Shown here: in pieces, positions 36,504 through 49,903 of the stretch
Position numbering within the stretch: position 1 is the stretch's first letter
Layout of the letters: every line of letters starts with the position of its first letter
Assembly: GCA_030770425.1 (NCBI GenBank)
Contig: JASJFT010000002.1
Location: 372,001 to 436,000, forward strand
DNA: 64,000 bases
Source of the DNA: Darksidea phi
Taxonomy: Eukaryota > Ascomycota > Dothideomycetes > Pleosporales > Lentitheciaceae
Direction: 5' to 3'
Translations under genes and position numbers: made by a program
The notes under the pieces: generated by a model
Told to the model about the DNA's origin: nothing
The model's input: only the letters and a program-made list of their open reading frames with translations
Databases searched by the model: none

Positions 36504-37894
36504 TTATTCCTCCATAGATACATGCCTGATGCCGCTCTTCACCACCTCGTATTCGATACCACGACCCTCTGTCGGAGGCGCCCAAGGCGCGAAGACGACC
36601 TTGAACCAACGCTGCCATTTGGAGATGTGGTTTTCATCCTCGTTCCATTGGTCCTCCCCATTGATAGTCACCACGAGCGGTCGAGTTGCGTAGACAGGTC
36701 GTTTGATCAGCGCGATCCGACATGCAATCTGATTAGTCCAGACGAGACCCAATGATGGGGTCTTTAGAGTGTGAGCAGCGTCAGATTGGATGTCGCCCCA
36801 ACCAGTGAACCAGCACTGTTGATGATCGAGCGTTAAGGCGTCTGACGATAGAAGCAGACTTTCCATCTGAGAGGGTGGGTTGAAAGGCTGCTGGTTAGGT
36901 AAGGGTTGTGGTGTGTTACTGCGGTCTCCGTTCTGGCTGTTGCCAGATGTTGTTCGCGAAGGCGCATTGGAGGGAGTGTTCGTCGCAGCTCTCAAGAAGC
37001 GATCAGCAACCTGGTTTGCTACCACAACAGCGATCCCCTCCGTCCGCGCGAGATCCCGCAGCAATGCACCCAATTGGATCAGCTGCACACCCCGCTTTGC
37101 CATTGAAGCGGCGCCATCCTTCGCCCCTTGCTTCTCGAACTCTGCACGGTAATTTGCTGCGACCGAGTCTAGGACAACGAGGCCCAAATTATGCTTCTTG
37201 ATAGCGACGGGCAGCTGGTATCGCAGGATGTGCTCTTGTGACTCGAGGTCCGGGGTCTGGATGCTTAATATTCGCGACAGAGAGGGCTTTTCGTTGTGCG
37301 GCAGCGAGGCGAGGGACGGGTGTGTGGAGAGCAATTGCGCAAGGCGGTTGGTGGCGAGGGCTGCTTCGGTCGATATGTACACGGCTGACTTGGCGAGACC
37401 GTGTGGTGGAGGCAGCTGGGAGGCCAACAGGAGCGTGAGAAGCAGTTGTGTCTTACCGGCACCACTGAGCTGTCAGTCGCTGTATAGCCACATGGCAATA
37501 CCGAAGAAGATTCTAGAGCGCCGTACCTCTCGCCGGTGACCTCGACCAGGTAGCCAGGACGTATTCCACCGCCCAAAGCAGCATCAAGCTTTCCGTCCAA
37601 GGTGCTTATGCCACCCCATCCGCCATTCACGGCGGACGCATGGCCAGATGCAGACAGAAGGGTATTGCCGCGAGCTTCCTCTCCCCCGAAGCCGAGGTGC
37701 CGATGCAAGGCGAGCACGAGGGCATCGACGAGTTTGCGCAAGTCTGCTGCCGGCAGCTGGGCGCGCTTGGCCACCTGGGAGGGCTCGAGGGTGATAAGGT
37801 CGTTGGTGGTGATGAGGGCCCTGTCGAGCGAGGGCAGCAGATGCGAGTAGGGGCGGGTGTCGAAGTCAGGGAGCACCTGCAGCAGATCCGTCAT
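36504..37894 (-). CDS. RAD57: RAD57/XRCC3-type RecA-family recombination protein
   Basis: Two exons, 37527-37894 and 36504-37464, encode 442 residues; the intron 37465-37526 interrupts the Walker A motif, and splicing restores GESGAGKTQ (about residues 121-129). Upstream is an N-terminal helical domain with TTNDLITLEPSQVAKRA. Downstream are the Walker B strand LGLVVLDSVAANYRAEF and the segment VAVVVANQVADRF. A poorly conserved Ser/Asn/Pro-rich insert at about 255-290 precedes SLGLVWTNQIACRIALIKRP. The C-terminus ends GIRHVSMEE. RAD57 pairs with RAD55 and helps RAD51 filaments form during homologous recombination. I chose the ATG at 37894 because the 50 upstream codons are low-complexity and the RAD57-like sequence starts MTDLLQVLPDF. 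Confidence 0.9.
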
Positions 37895-38982
37895 GGGAGC
37901 GCTAGGGGCATTCTCTGGGCGGCTCTGTGGAGACGGCACGCGCGATGTGGTCCTTGGTCCTCGGTCCCCGGGTTGTTCGCAGCGCCCTCTGTCAGTCGGG
38001 TCATGGGTGGTGTCGAGCAAGGGAGAATGACTAAGCCCTGGCAACGTGGGGTGCGATTCCCTTGCTCCGCGGCGACGTCACCCTCTGCCACGCCGCCCAG
38101 CATTCCCCGCAGCTCTGGGCATGTCCACCACTCCACTCGCAGCCCCCATCCCCAGACAGCCCCGTGATGGCTCATGCTCGCCTTGGACAATGACCGCATA
38201 GACGTCTTCAGTGCTTCGCCGGCCTGAACGCCAGGCTACCCCATCTGATTAGCCGCCGTGTCCGGTAACCCTCGGGCGGCGCGTCTCTTAAAGCTCGCCC
38301 TACCACTGACACTTCCATCTGTCCGCACAACTGATAGCTCCCCGTCCCGCAGGGTTCCTCCTCGGGGCTTCTTCCACCAAAGGCGCCTCCCCTTGGCCGA
38401 AGTCGTCTAATCGCTGCTCGACAAACGCTGCGGCAGTCCTTTTCCGGCTCATCATCCTCGTCGCTTTGTCTTGGAGAGCCCTCTCCGCCAGCGCGCGACT
38501 GATAGTGCGGTAAGCAAATGCGTGGAACATCACATTGACTCTTCTAGGCTCGAGGTCACGTCGCGTGCCGACTTGGTGCGCCAGTAGCTCGTGTCGGGCG
38601 CAGCACTACGTGTAAGTTGCGTTTCATTGCCCTCGTCAAATGCGGGTCGTCTTCCGTGTCGGCGCTCCGCTGCTCTGCTACTTGGATCAAGTTGGCCGTA
38701 ATTACAAGCCCCGTCGCCCGTTTCACATGCTCAGTCGTTGCGGCGGCCGGCCTGTACCCGCCCTCTGCTGCTTTCCCCATTCGTCCTGTTCCGTATAAGA
38801 CCCCATCCCTCCACGTTCCTGTACTCGACTTTCTGGCCGACCGTTTTGCACTGTTGCTCAGCGCATCCCAATGCCGGCCTACTGTCTGCAGGATTGCCAC
38901 TACTTCTACCGCAGCGCCTTGCGGTTGCTCTCTATCAATACCAGCATCTCGCCTCTCTACGCTTAGCTAACTGCTCCCCATC
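37895..38982. promoter_or_regulatory. Divergent promoter region of RAD57 and carnitine acetyltransferase
   Basis: About 1.1 kb separates two genes transcribed away from each other. Frames here are short or shadows. A TATAAG element at about 38796, roughly 190 bases upstream of the carnitine acetyltransferase start, may serve that gene. Confidence 0.5.
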
Positions 38983-41900
38983 ATGGCAGTCCGAACCTTC
39001 ACACAACCCTCCTCACTGGCCGGCACCTTGGCATTTGAACCCCCAACCATGTCGTCCTCCGAGGTGAACGGCTCAGTTCGCTCTGAAGTTTCCGCCAGAG
39101 ACAGCCAGGCGTCCTTCCCCTCTGAAGCAAGAGACCCCCTTGGTCATCACACGAACCCGAACTCGAAGCCTGGCATCACCTTTGCTCACCAAGACAAGCT
39201 TCCGAAGCTCCCCATCCCAGAGCTTGACAGCTCGTGCAAGAAGTACCTCGCAGCCCTCAAGCCCCTGCAAGGCCCCAAGGAACACGACGACAGTGTCCAC
39301 GCCGTGCAAGACTTTCTCAGGACGGACGGACCCGTGTTGCAAGAAAAACTCAAAAAGTATGCTAGCGGTAAAGCCAACTACATCGAGCAGTTCTGTAAGT
39401 ACCCTTATCTCTTCATCGATGTATTCTGTAGACCCCGGTCGTGGATCTCATTATCTTCTAAATGTGGCTGCTGTAAAGTAGCGTCCCCAGATATGAAGCA
39501 CGCGTTAATCCACCGCTAGGGTACGACTCTTATTTGAATTTTGACAATCCGGTGGTGCTTAATCTAAATCCCTTTTTCCTACTGGAGGACGACCCTACCC
39601 CAGCCCGCAACAATCAAGTCACTCGCGCCGCCTCATTGGTGGTCTCGGCACTCTCATTCGTTCGAGCCGTTCGACGCGAGGAGCTGCCGCCCGACACCAT
39701 CCGCGGCCAGCCTCTATGCATGTATCAGTACTCAAGACTCTTCGGCACCGCGCGAATCCCAACCGAACATGGCTGTCAGATCGGACAAGACCCTACCTCG
39801 AAGCACATTGTTGTCCTTTGCCATGGCCAGTTCTATTGGTTCGATGTCTTGGACGATAATTCCGATCTCATCATGAGTGAGAAAGACATATCTCTTAATT
39901 TATCCGTCATTGTCGAAGACGCCTCCCAAGTCCCCATCCGTGACGCCGCGAAAGGAGCTTTGGGCGTATTGAGCACCGAGAATCGTAAGGTGTGGTCAGG
40001 GCTAAGGGATGTCCTCCATCGGGAAGAAGGCTCGAACAATTCCGATAGTTTGAATATTGTCGACTCCGCACTCTTCATATTGTGCTTAGACTATACTGAG
40101 CCCCAAACCGGCGCAGAGCTCTGCATGAACATGCTCTGTGGGTCCAGCAAAGTCGAGCAGGGGGTCCAGGTTGGCACCTGCACAAACCGCTGGTATGACA
40201 AGCTCCAGATCATTGTATGCAAAAACGGAAGTGCGGGTATTAACTTCGAGCACACTGGTGTCGACGGCCACACGGTACTGCGCTTCGCTTCCGACGTTTA
40301 CACGGACACCATCCTACGATTCGCGCGAACAATCAATGGCAACGCACCTAGCCTATGGGCGTCTACTAGTCCCAATCCAGCGAAGCGAGATCCAGAGAGC
40401 TTTGGCGAGGTTGAGACGACTCCGCACAAACTAGAGTGGGACATGGTCCCTGAGCTCAGCACGGCCCTTCGATTTGCCGAAACCCGATTAGCAGACTTGA
40501 TTCAGCAGAACGAGTTCGCAACGTTAGAGTTTCCACACTATGGTAAGAACTTCATGACGTCAATGGGTTTCTCACCAGATGCCTTCGTACAAATGGCGTT
40601 CCAAGCTGCCTATTATGGTCTCTACGGCAGGATAGAGTGCGTGTACGAGCCCGCAATGACCAAGATCTACTACCATGGCAGGACTGAGGCGATTCGATCT
40701 GTCTCTGAAGAGTCTGTCGATTTTGTTAGGTTGTTCTGGGGCGAGAATCCCGCGGCGGCCAAGATTGATGCTCTTCGCAAAGCTTGTCAAAAACACACGG
40801 CTACCACTAAGGACTGCGCGAAGGCACAGGGTCCCGACCGACACTTGTATGCCCTGTACTGCATTTGGCAACGAGCAATTGACGAGGATGGAGCCGAACT
40901 CGCAAGCAGCGACGGATGGGACTCTACGCGACCATCGAGCCCAGAGGCAGTCAACTCGCCCAAACGTAATTCTGTGCTCTCTGAGAATGGTTCAATCAGT
41001 AGCTCACCGCCTGCACCTATGCACCACTCCATGCCCTCGCTTTTTGCAGACGCTGGTTGGGATAAGCTTAACAATACGATTCTTTCAACATCAAATTGCG
41101 GTAATCCCTCACTTCGACAGTTTGGCTTCGGTCCCACCTCCGGCGATGGCTTTGGTATCGGCTACATCATCAAAGACGGTAGCATCTCTATCTGCGCATC
41201 CTCAAAACACCGCCAAACCGCCCGCTTCATCGACGCCCTAGAATCCTACTTCCTTGAAGTCCGTAAACTCCTCCGCCAACTTAAGCGTCGCGGAACCTCA
41301 GCCGACAAGACAGCCTCGCGCGCCCGCGAAGCAGAACGCCCCACAGCCGGCCGCGTGAAGAGCCGCGGTCGCCTCATAGTAAGCGATGGAAAGCCACAAG
41401 CGCCACCTACGGAGGAACTCACAGACGAAGATGATGATGGACTTGGCGGATGTAGGGCTCCCCCTTCCCCTTCCTCTCCTTATTCGTTTGCTGGACCTGT
41501 AGCGAATATTACGCTCAGGCCTGCTGCTCCCCTCACTCCACCCCATTCCCCACCTTTCAAGCCCCTCACTACCGTTCATGTGGGCTCTCCTAGAAGACCG
41601 CCTATCAAGACGTTTCGGACGAGGAAGTGCACGAGGGCGGTGGTGAGAAGGCTTTACCCCAACACGTTTTCATCTTCTTAAAATATTTGGTGTAGCCTCT
41701 TCTTCTTCGATATTCTTTCTTACATATACATTCCCATATACCCCGTTAGACAAGACTTGCATGTTGCTACACCCCCTGCACATTCCACGACACCTATTCA
41801 TGGCGCAGCAGTATATATTCGTCACATTGCCCCGTTGTTTTCACTCACCATTTCATTCGCTGATTTCTTTTTCCTTAGATGGCTTCTTCGACGCGGGCAT

Positions 41901-42006
41901 GCTCCTCTCGGCGCTCAAGGCGAAAGAAGAGGACGAGCCGAGAGTGGACCAGCGCGATGTTATTAGGCGGAATATAGGGAGGAGGTTGAAGATATCAGAG
42001 TATTAG
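38983..42006 (+). CDS. Carnitine O-acetyltransferase (YAT2/FacC-like)
   Basis: Three exons, 38983-39394, 39520-41451 and 41879-42006, give 823 residues. The choline/carnitine acyltransferase domain spans about residues 85-680. It includes LPKLPIPELDSSCKKYL, EQFWYDSYLNF (formed by splicing), LEDDPTPARNN, and the catalytic histidine 382 in NFEHTGVDGHT. The family moves acetyl groups between CoA and carnitine so that acetyl units can enter mitochondria during growth on acetate or fatty acids. I see no clear mitochondrial leader or peroxisomal tail, in keeping with a cytosolic enzyme. The last exon is inferred: a donor at 41452 and acceptor at 41878 join to give GGYGFFDAGMLL and the end KISEY, which looks like the family C-terminus. 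Without this splice the frame ends at 41681. An alternative start is 39049. Confidence 0.88.
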
Positions 42007-44333
42007 GTCGATTTAGTCCATGGAGGGGTGGGTGGAACGGTGTTGGCCTGACAGATCCGGGTGCTGTAGAGCGCATATCTGGGTGTTGGAGTGCTGAGGT
42101 GCGTTCGTGGTGCATCAATGCAATGCATGTGATCACTTTGTACAAGGTAGACTGTAACTTGATGTCTTCGATGATGATTACCTACATTGTCTACGTTCTG
42201 AGACTGCTACTTTCGCATGTAGTGTGAAGTGTTTGTACTCACCACTACGGACCAACCGAACCATCTCTTCTCTTCAACCTACCTTTCTACTCTACACTCA
42301 AAACTTCAATACTGTGGCGAGTCTTAAAGAAATACAATACCCTCGTATGATTTGGCTTTTGTCCGAATCCCGAAACATCTGATTTTGTGTGCGGTCTGGA
42401 GCAGCGAGGCCAAACCCTCAGCTCCGGGTAATCCGGGAGGGAGAAAGAACGGTAAAGATTGAAGATAACGAACATTAAAAAAGGTAACGATCCATAGAGT
42501 CGTTTGTTGTGCCGCACGAGAATAGTCAAAAGAATCGACATGCGCTCTTTGCATCGGAGCGGGAAGTTCTGAACATGAAACATCCAACACTAGAGCCTTG
42601 TCAGACCGCGAATCTGAAGAAAAGCATGGATATTCTTCACTAGAGATGGCAGTATATTAGTCGAATTTCGCATTTACGTATCTGACACTGTCCGCTGCTG
42701 TTGGTCCAAGACTTTTTATCGCAGTACTGGTACCTTTGCGGAAAACCGGTTTGCTTATTACGAATCGGTCAGGAAAAGTATCTGTCGGCGCCCGAATTAG
42801 ACCTTCATACAATGTATCGTTCAAACACACGAAATGGAAGTTCTCCAGCAAGCGCCTCAGACCAATGTCGGCAGAAGTTTAGAACGACATGAGCAAAATT
42901 CACTCACTTTCAGAGTGCTGAGCGAAGCTATCATTGGAATCGACCTAGGCTGGGCATGTGCAGCGTTGACGATGCAGATAGAAGATTCGGGAGCCGGTGT
43001 TATGAACGCCTTCGAAGAGATGGTCGGCTTTGTCACCGTTGTGTTCATCGCGGATCTTCAAAATGACTCGCTCCTTGGTGTTGGCAGGAGAGGAGACGAA
43101 AGGTTGGAATCATAGTGCTTGTGAAGATGAGAAACCACATGGCGAAAAGAAAAGGACATCAGGATACCCGAATCAGTGAAGAAAATAGTGCAGTTGCAGG
43201 AGGACATATTGAGCAAAAACATCGTCTGTAACCGCCGCGAGTGGTTTGTGTGCCGTGACCAAGCAATGCAAGGTAAGCAAGGTTTGAGCATTGAGGAGCA
43301 GTGCACGGTTTCGGTCCCATCTTAGTACGGCGCATGTGCAATTCATCCCAACTGTCCTCAAAGATGGACGCATTCCGTCATTGGTCCTTCGGTCCTTGCT
43401 AGCCCAGTATTGTTAAAGAACGCGGGAGACGGCTGCTGATCAGATGTTGCAGAGCTTTCGGCCGAACAGCGACCGAAAATCCCGCATGAGGCAATTCACC
43501 CCGTAAGCGGAAGCCCCGGCATTTTGAAAAGGGGACCCTATGACTTTGAAAGTCGACGGGTTGTTGCATCAACGGCATTGATCAAAAGCGAGGAGATAGT
43601 CTTGAGCCAAGGATTGCAAAAGCTTGTCAAAGCTTAATTCCCCGAGTAACAATTTACATTATTGGCAGCTCCCCGCACTGCTCACCCCGCAACACCACCA
43701 ACGTCATATTCATCTATCTAACGGTCCGCGCAATGCACCATGTGCACTAGCGTCTGCTTACCCTCCAGTCCGGGTTGAGAAGACTAACGCATGCAGCTGC
43801 GCGACTTGAATTGCACGCAGTGAGTGGTCAGAAAAGCCGGACACTACCGGCCGGCGAAGGACCAAGACGTGCTTCCCCCCGGCCTACCGATGTAAGCGTT
43901 CCCAAGCATGCTCTAGCCATGCATGCAAGACGCCAATCGCTCTGCTCGCTGAGCTTAGATTGCATGGGTAAGCTCCCTCGGGCTACATCATCACCACTTG
44001 CCCTGCATAAATCACATCAAACCTCCAAGTCATCGCCCGGTTGCAATGGTCGCATTAGTTGGCACGCTCACCGATAGGTGCTTGCTCAACCTGGCTGCGG
44101 GAATTACATCCTTCAGGGGCAAATCACCAGCCGTCGACGTCGGGGGAGCCTGACTGATAAAGCGTACCTACCCCTCCCAACAGCTGTCGAATGCCCCTCC
44201 TGCTACGCCTCTTTGTCCTGTCCGGCTCTCCTCGACCTCAGTTCACCGCATCTTGTACGCTCACCTACTGAGCACCGTTTATTTTTGATGCTGCAGCCTT
44301 TCTTTTCCACCGTCTTCTAGCATTCTTTCGAAA
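42007..44333. other. Intergenic, no supported gene
   Basis: 2.3 kb between two plus-strand genes. On the minus strand at 42657-43048 there are two short protein-like frames with a GTGAGT donor between them, but I could not join them in frame with a proper acceptor. The 3' part is presumably the H+-ATPase promoter and leader. Confidence 0.45.
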
Positions 44334-47300
44334 ATGGCTCCCGGCTACGACGACGACGTCGAGCGAAATGCCTCCACTGCCGGTCGCTCCAAGTCGATCG
44401 TGTCTTTGTCTGCGCTTGATGGAATGGACGAGTACTCTGCCTTGCAGAGATACATACTTCTATATCGCGACTCAAAAGTGCAACCTTCGGATGCCGCAGC
44501 CAAGCGAAATGCAGATGATGCGAGAAAGAGCAAACATTGGTGGCAGTTCTGGAGGTCAGGAAGTGCTCCCAAGGCTGTTCCGGGTGCGGATTCTGGGGCT
44601 GTGCCAGAAGAGGTACGTACCGTTTCCCACGGAGCAAGACCCATGGCATGCGCGTCAAGCCGCGGCAGGGGACGACACTTGGACTCGGTTAATGTGTTCT
44701 TCATAGATGCTTGACACAGATATCAACCAAGGCCTTTCCTCTACCGAGGTTGAAAGCCGTCGACGGCGATTCGGCTGGAATGAACTTACGACCGAGAAGA
44801 CTAACTGGTTGAAGCAATTCCTAAGCTACTTTCAGGGACCAATCCTTTACGGTATCACCCCCACATTCCCAAATTCAAAGTTACACACCCTGATACAGGA
44901 TAGTCATGGAAATTGCCGCATTGCTAGCTGCTGGACTTGGCGATTGGGTACGTCTGCTTGCAAAAAGTTCCAGGCATTCATGTCGTAATACTGACTTCGC
45001 GAAGATTGACTTCGGCGTGATCTGCGGCATCCTTATGCTCAATGCAACTGTCGGTTGGTATCAAGAAAAGCAAGCTGCAGATGTCGTGTTAGTGGTGCCC
45101 TCCTCACCCCGATCCGTGCGTTGAACTGACATGAGACAATAGAGCGAGCTTGAAGGGCGATATCGCTATGAAGGCCACAGTGGTCAGGGATGGCGATGAG
45201 GACCAAATCCTTGCGAGAGAGATCGTTCCCGGTGATATTGTCGTGATCGAAGAGTAAGCGTGAACAATCGAGATACAGGTCCTTCGGAACACTAATGGGA
45301 GTGGCAGAGGTTCAACTATCCCAGCCGACGTCCGACTCATCTGCAACTACCATTCCCCAGAAGATTTTAATACCTATCTCAAGCTCAAAGAAGAAGATAA
45401 ATTTGACGATTCATCTGATCCCGATGATGAGAAGAAGGAGGATGACATGGGCGAAGAAGAACGCCCAATATCTCAAGGACACTCTATTATTGCAGCTGAC
45501 CAGTCAGCCATTACCGGTGAATCCCTCGCGGTCGACAAGTATATGGGCGAAGTTGCGTATTACACGACTGGTTGCAAGCGTGGAAAAGCGTATGGCATCG
45601 CATTGTGCTCAGCGAGAACCTCTTTCGTCGGTCGCACTGCAAGCCTTGTTCAAGGAGCTAAAGACCAAGGTATGACACTTCAACTTCGGACGTTTGATCA
45701 CGCGCATCACGATATATGCCTGCGCTGACATGCGGTTTCAGGACATTTCAAAGCAATAATGAACTCGATCGGGACGGCTCTACTCGTCTTGGTCATGTTC
45801 TGGATTCTTGCTGCTTGGATGGGCGGCTTCTTCCGACACTTGAGGATTGCTGAAGCACGCGAAGGAACCGAAGACTCCGTCACCCTACTCCATTACGCTC
45901 TGATTCTTCTCATCATTGGAGTGCCCGTTGGTCTTCCCGTTGTCACTACAACTACACTAGCTGTCGGCGCCGCGTATCTCGCAAACCAGAAGGCGATCGT
46001 ACAGAAGCTCACCGCTATCGAGTCTCTCGCCGGTGTCGATGTGCTTTGCTCTGACAAGACGGGGACTTTGACTGCAAATCAACTGAGCATCCGAGAACCA
46101 TATGTTGCCGAAGGCCAAGACGTCAACTGGATGATGGCCGTTGCCGCTCTTGCATCCTCTCATAATCTGAAGTCGCTGGACCCTATCGATAAAGTCACTC
46201 TCCTCACGATCAGAAGATACCCCAAAGCGCGAGAGATTCTCGGTCAAGGCTGGAAGACTGAGAAGTTCACACCTTTTGACCCTGTCTCAAAGCGTATCAC
46301 GACCGTGTGTCATATGGGCGGCGATAAGTATGTCTGCGCAAAGGGCGCCCCGAAGGCTATCCTTCAGCTATCCAACTGCGATGAGGAGACTGCTCGATTG
46401 TTCAGAGAGAAGGCGGCCGATTTTGCACGAAGGGGTTTCCGCTCTCTCGGCGTGACGTACCAGAAAAATGACGGTGATTGGATCCTCCTCGGTCTACTCT
46501 CCATGTTCGACCCGCCGCGTGAAGACACCGCACAAACTATCGTCGAAGCCCAGCAGCTAGGAGTCCCTGTCAAGATGCTGACAGGCGATGCCATCGCCAT
46601 TGCTAAAGAGACCTGCAAGATGCTTGCTCTTGGTACGAAGGTTTACAATTCGACAAAGCTCATCCATGGAGGGCTTGCCGGTGCAACACAACACGACCTG
46701 GTCGAGCGTGCAGATGGGTTCGCAGAGGTCTTTCCGGAGCACAAGTATCAAGTCGTGGAAATGCTACAGCAACGAGGTCATTTGACGGCCATGACCGGAG
46801 ACGGTGAGTGCGTTGAGATAAATCTGGTTGCACAATACTGACATGAGTTTAGGCGTCAACGATGCACCGTCGCTAAAGAAGGCCGATTGCGGTATCGCGG
46901 TAGAAGGCTCGTCGGAAGCCGCCCAAGCGGCCGCCGATATCGTCTTCCTCGCTCCAGGTCTCAGCACGATTGTACTAGCTATCAAAACCGCTCGTCAGAT
47001 CTTCCAACGCATGAAATCAGTACGCAATCCCAGGATAGAAAGTGTATATCTCGCCTAAAAACAAATATCATCAGCAAAGGATAGTTGTTTGGCTGAGACA
47101 TACAGGTACCGATCCCTACCCTATCGTGCTTTACTAACCCTGTAACCCCCTCCTTTAGTATATCCAATATCGCATCGCTCTTTGTATACATTTAGAGATC
47201 TACCTGGTGACTTCGGTAAGTGCTCTTTGCAGGATTCGTTCCTCTTGATAGCACCGCTAACTTGAGTAGATGATCATTCTTAACGAGACTATACGTGCCG

Positions 47301-48035
47301 ATCTTGTCGTTTTCATCGCCCTGTTCGCAGATCTTGCAACGGTGGCTATAGCCTACGACGTAAACATATTCTAGGGTCTTCGTCTTAACCTTTTTTCTAA
47401 CATTTTCATAGAATGCCCATTCGGAACCACGCCCAGTGGAATGGCAGCTACCCAAAATCTGGGTCATCTCGGTCATTCTCGGCATACTGCTCGCCCTCGG
47501 CACCTGGGTCATACGCGGAACTCTTTTCCTTCCAAACGGCGGCATCATTCAGAACTTCGGCTCTGTGCAAGAAATCCTCTTCCTCGAAGTCGCCCTCACA
47601 GAAAATTGGCTCATCTTTGTAACGCGCGGCGGCAAAACCTGGCCCAGTTTCCAGCTCGTAGCTGCTATCTTTGGCGTTGACGTGATGGCTACCCTCTTTT
47701 GCGTCTTCGGTTGGTTGTCCGGTGGGCAGTACCAAACAAACCCTGCAGACCACGCCAGGTTCCGCAACGACGGCTGGGTTGATGTCGTTACTGTTGTTGT
47801 GATCTGGTGCTACAGCTTTGGCGTCACGATTGTGATAGCAATCGTATATTACTTGCTTAACCAGATCAGCTGGCTCAATGACTTGGGCAGAAAGGACCGC
47901 AGCAGGAAGGATCCGGCGATCGAGAATATGATTGCAGCGTTGAGTAAGTTGAGCCTTGAACATGGGACGGATAAGCATGGCGTGGATCGGTACGTCCTTG
48001 GTGCGCGTGCAGTTGAGGAGGATGATGATGAGTAA
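44334..48035 (+). CDS. P-type plasma-membrane H+-ATPase (P3A)
   Basis: Eleven exons give 1007 residues: 44334-44612, 44707-44851, 44904-44947, 45005-45087, 45143-45253, 45308-45669, 45742-46803, 46853-47019, 47159-47215, 47270-47359 and 47412-48035. All phases close. Family motifs in order are GWNELTTEK, the first spans with [26 protein letters not shown] in the actuator domain, GVPVGLPVV in span 4, the phosphorylated aspartate 446 in [20 protein letters not shown] at the nucleotide site, [13 protein letters not shown], and [24 protein letters not shown]. The pump exports protons to build the membrane potential. The N-terminus is longer than that of yeast Pma1, an acidic insert (about 265-285) lies in the actuator domain, and the tail ends in EEDDDE without the usual Pma1 regulatory end. 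It may be a divergent PMA2-like paralogue. Confidence 0.93.
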
Positions 48036-49903
48036 ACTTGAGGTGAGGTGAGTATGTGGGAGGTTGGATAGCGGATAGTGTGGGATTGAAACGCGTGAAA
48101 TTTCTAATCGCTCTCTTAACTAGCATTGTCGAGCACACCACGCGAACTTTCTATTAGTGGAATGTATATAACGTCCTATTACCAGGCCATCTGTAGCCTC
48201 ATCTCTCAGATTACAGTATTCGGTTTTTAGCGATCGTTGTACCAAGCCTGTTTACCATCCTTAATTCCAACAGTTCAGCTCCTTTTTTCAAGTACTAAGA
48301 TGTTAAAGCAGGAAGGCGACGTAGCGCACACAGGGAAACGCATCGTCATCTCCTTCCCATTCTGGGAACATCGTTCAACACGTCTCAAGCTAGGATAAGT
48401 AGAGGCCCATTTTATGTCTACACATCACAGCTTACCACACAGATGTCTATATATGACGTAATCGCAGAGCCATTCGCACAAAGAAGCCAGAGGTTTAAGC
48501 TCCTCTGACTCATGGTTCGCCTTAGGGATTGCATATTCTGCTTACCTTTATGGGCCAGTCCTACAGTACCTATTCGACAGCCTGCATGCAGAATTCATAT
48601 GTGATCCGAGAATCACCGTTTTAAAGACAAGTATGTTAGGCATTGCGGGGTTAGAGATAAAACATGGAGATGGGACGAAGGTTGTCCATCACATAGAGGC
48701 TACAGCAATGCTTAGAAGATTCTAGACAATTCATCAAGGAACGAATTGTGTTGGAGCAAGCTTCTGCGAGATACTATCGGGTCTGAGCTATGACGAAGGA
48801 GCGAAATTGATGTGGATGTGGCTTGCGCGAAACCTGGGAATTCGGGTTGGCGTCCCGGGTACCGGAAGAGTCAGCTTGTCTCTAATCAGATAACTTGGCA
48901 TGGGCGTTGGTCGATAAGACTGGAATGCGATAGTTATCGAGATTGCTATTGGTATTCCGTTTTGTGGTGATGGCCTTGTTTCGCAGTGGTGGGCTCATAT
49001 TGCAGGGTGCCGCAAGTGCAGTCACACAACACTATCTACGCATTAGAAACAAGACCTACGTGATAAAATTTCGCGCTCGAGCTAGAACGTTCCAGTGAGT
49101 TTTGGCAAAAGCTTTCCAAGTTTTCCAGTTGGTTTCTGATAGCGATTTGTCCACTATGTACTCAAGGCCCAACCCACACCTGCACACAATACCACCCTCC
49201 TCATCTTACCCGACTATCGCTCTCACCCAAGTGCAAACCACCGGTGCACCTACTCCTCATTATTCGATAAGTCTAGATGAGTTGCGCTGACACACAATGG
49301 CAAGGCGCACAGTCCATAAACTACCTCTCATATGCCAGGGCAGCAGTGCAGCATGGAACATGCTAGTATCGCCCTCGTGACGCCTGCTCCGCGCTCGTTT
49401 CGGAGAGAGGCAAGAAATCCGGGGTGCGTGTTCTCGTGTTTGATTAAATCTTCCGGCAGATTGCGGGGGGGCGATGCGGCGACGAGTGGCGGTAACACCG
49501 GTAAATGTGGTACCGCCCAGCCTGTTTTAGATTGATATGTAAATTAACGGCCGCGGTTTTTGGACAAGTTTCTGCCCTTGTCGGAATGTGCTACCTGATG
49601 ATTGGAGTCGGGTCGCAATCGATGAAGGCTGTCAGGATGGGTGTCGTTTGAGATGTATAATTTGTACCATGCAGTATGATGGTCAGTGGTATAGCGGCCC
49701 GGAGTCACACATAGCGATGTCTACTATATAGTTAATATGACAGAGAAAGTGAGAAAGAATACAAATAACAGATCACCACCTCTCTATCATAGATCCTCTC
49801 TTCGTGCTACCGCCAAGTTCATCCACCTTCACAGCGTCTTTCACTTCACTTTGCACTTACATTCATTCCGTGCATCTGTCTTCGACAAGAAGAAAGAGTC
49901 AAA
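48036..49903. other. Intergenic, no supported gene
   Basis: 1.9 kb between the H+-ATPase and the AA9 gene, both plus strand. Only frames of about 60 codons occur. A TATATA element near 49725 lies about 175 bases before the AA9 start and may be part of its promoter. Confidence 0.5.

Noticed and set aside
42657..43048. Two-exon minus-strand gene
   Set aside because: The two protein-like frames could not be joined in phase with an acceptable acceptor, and neither resembles a known family.
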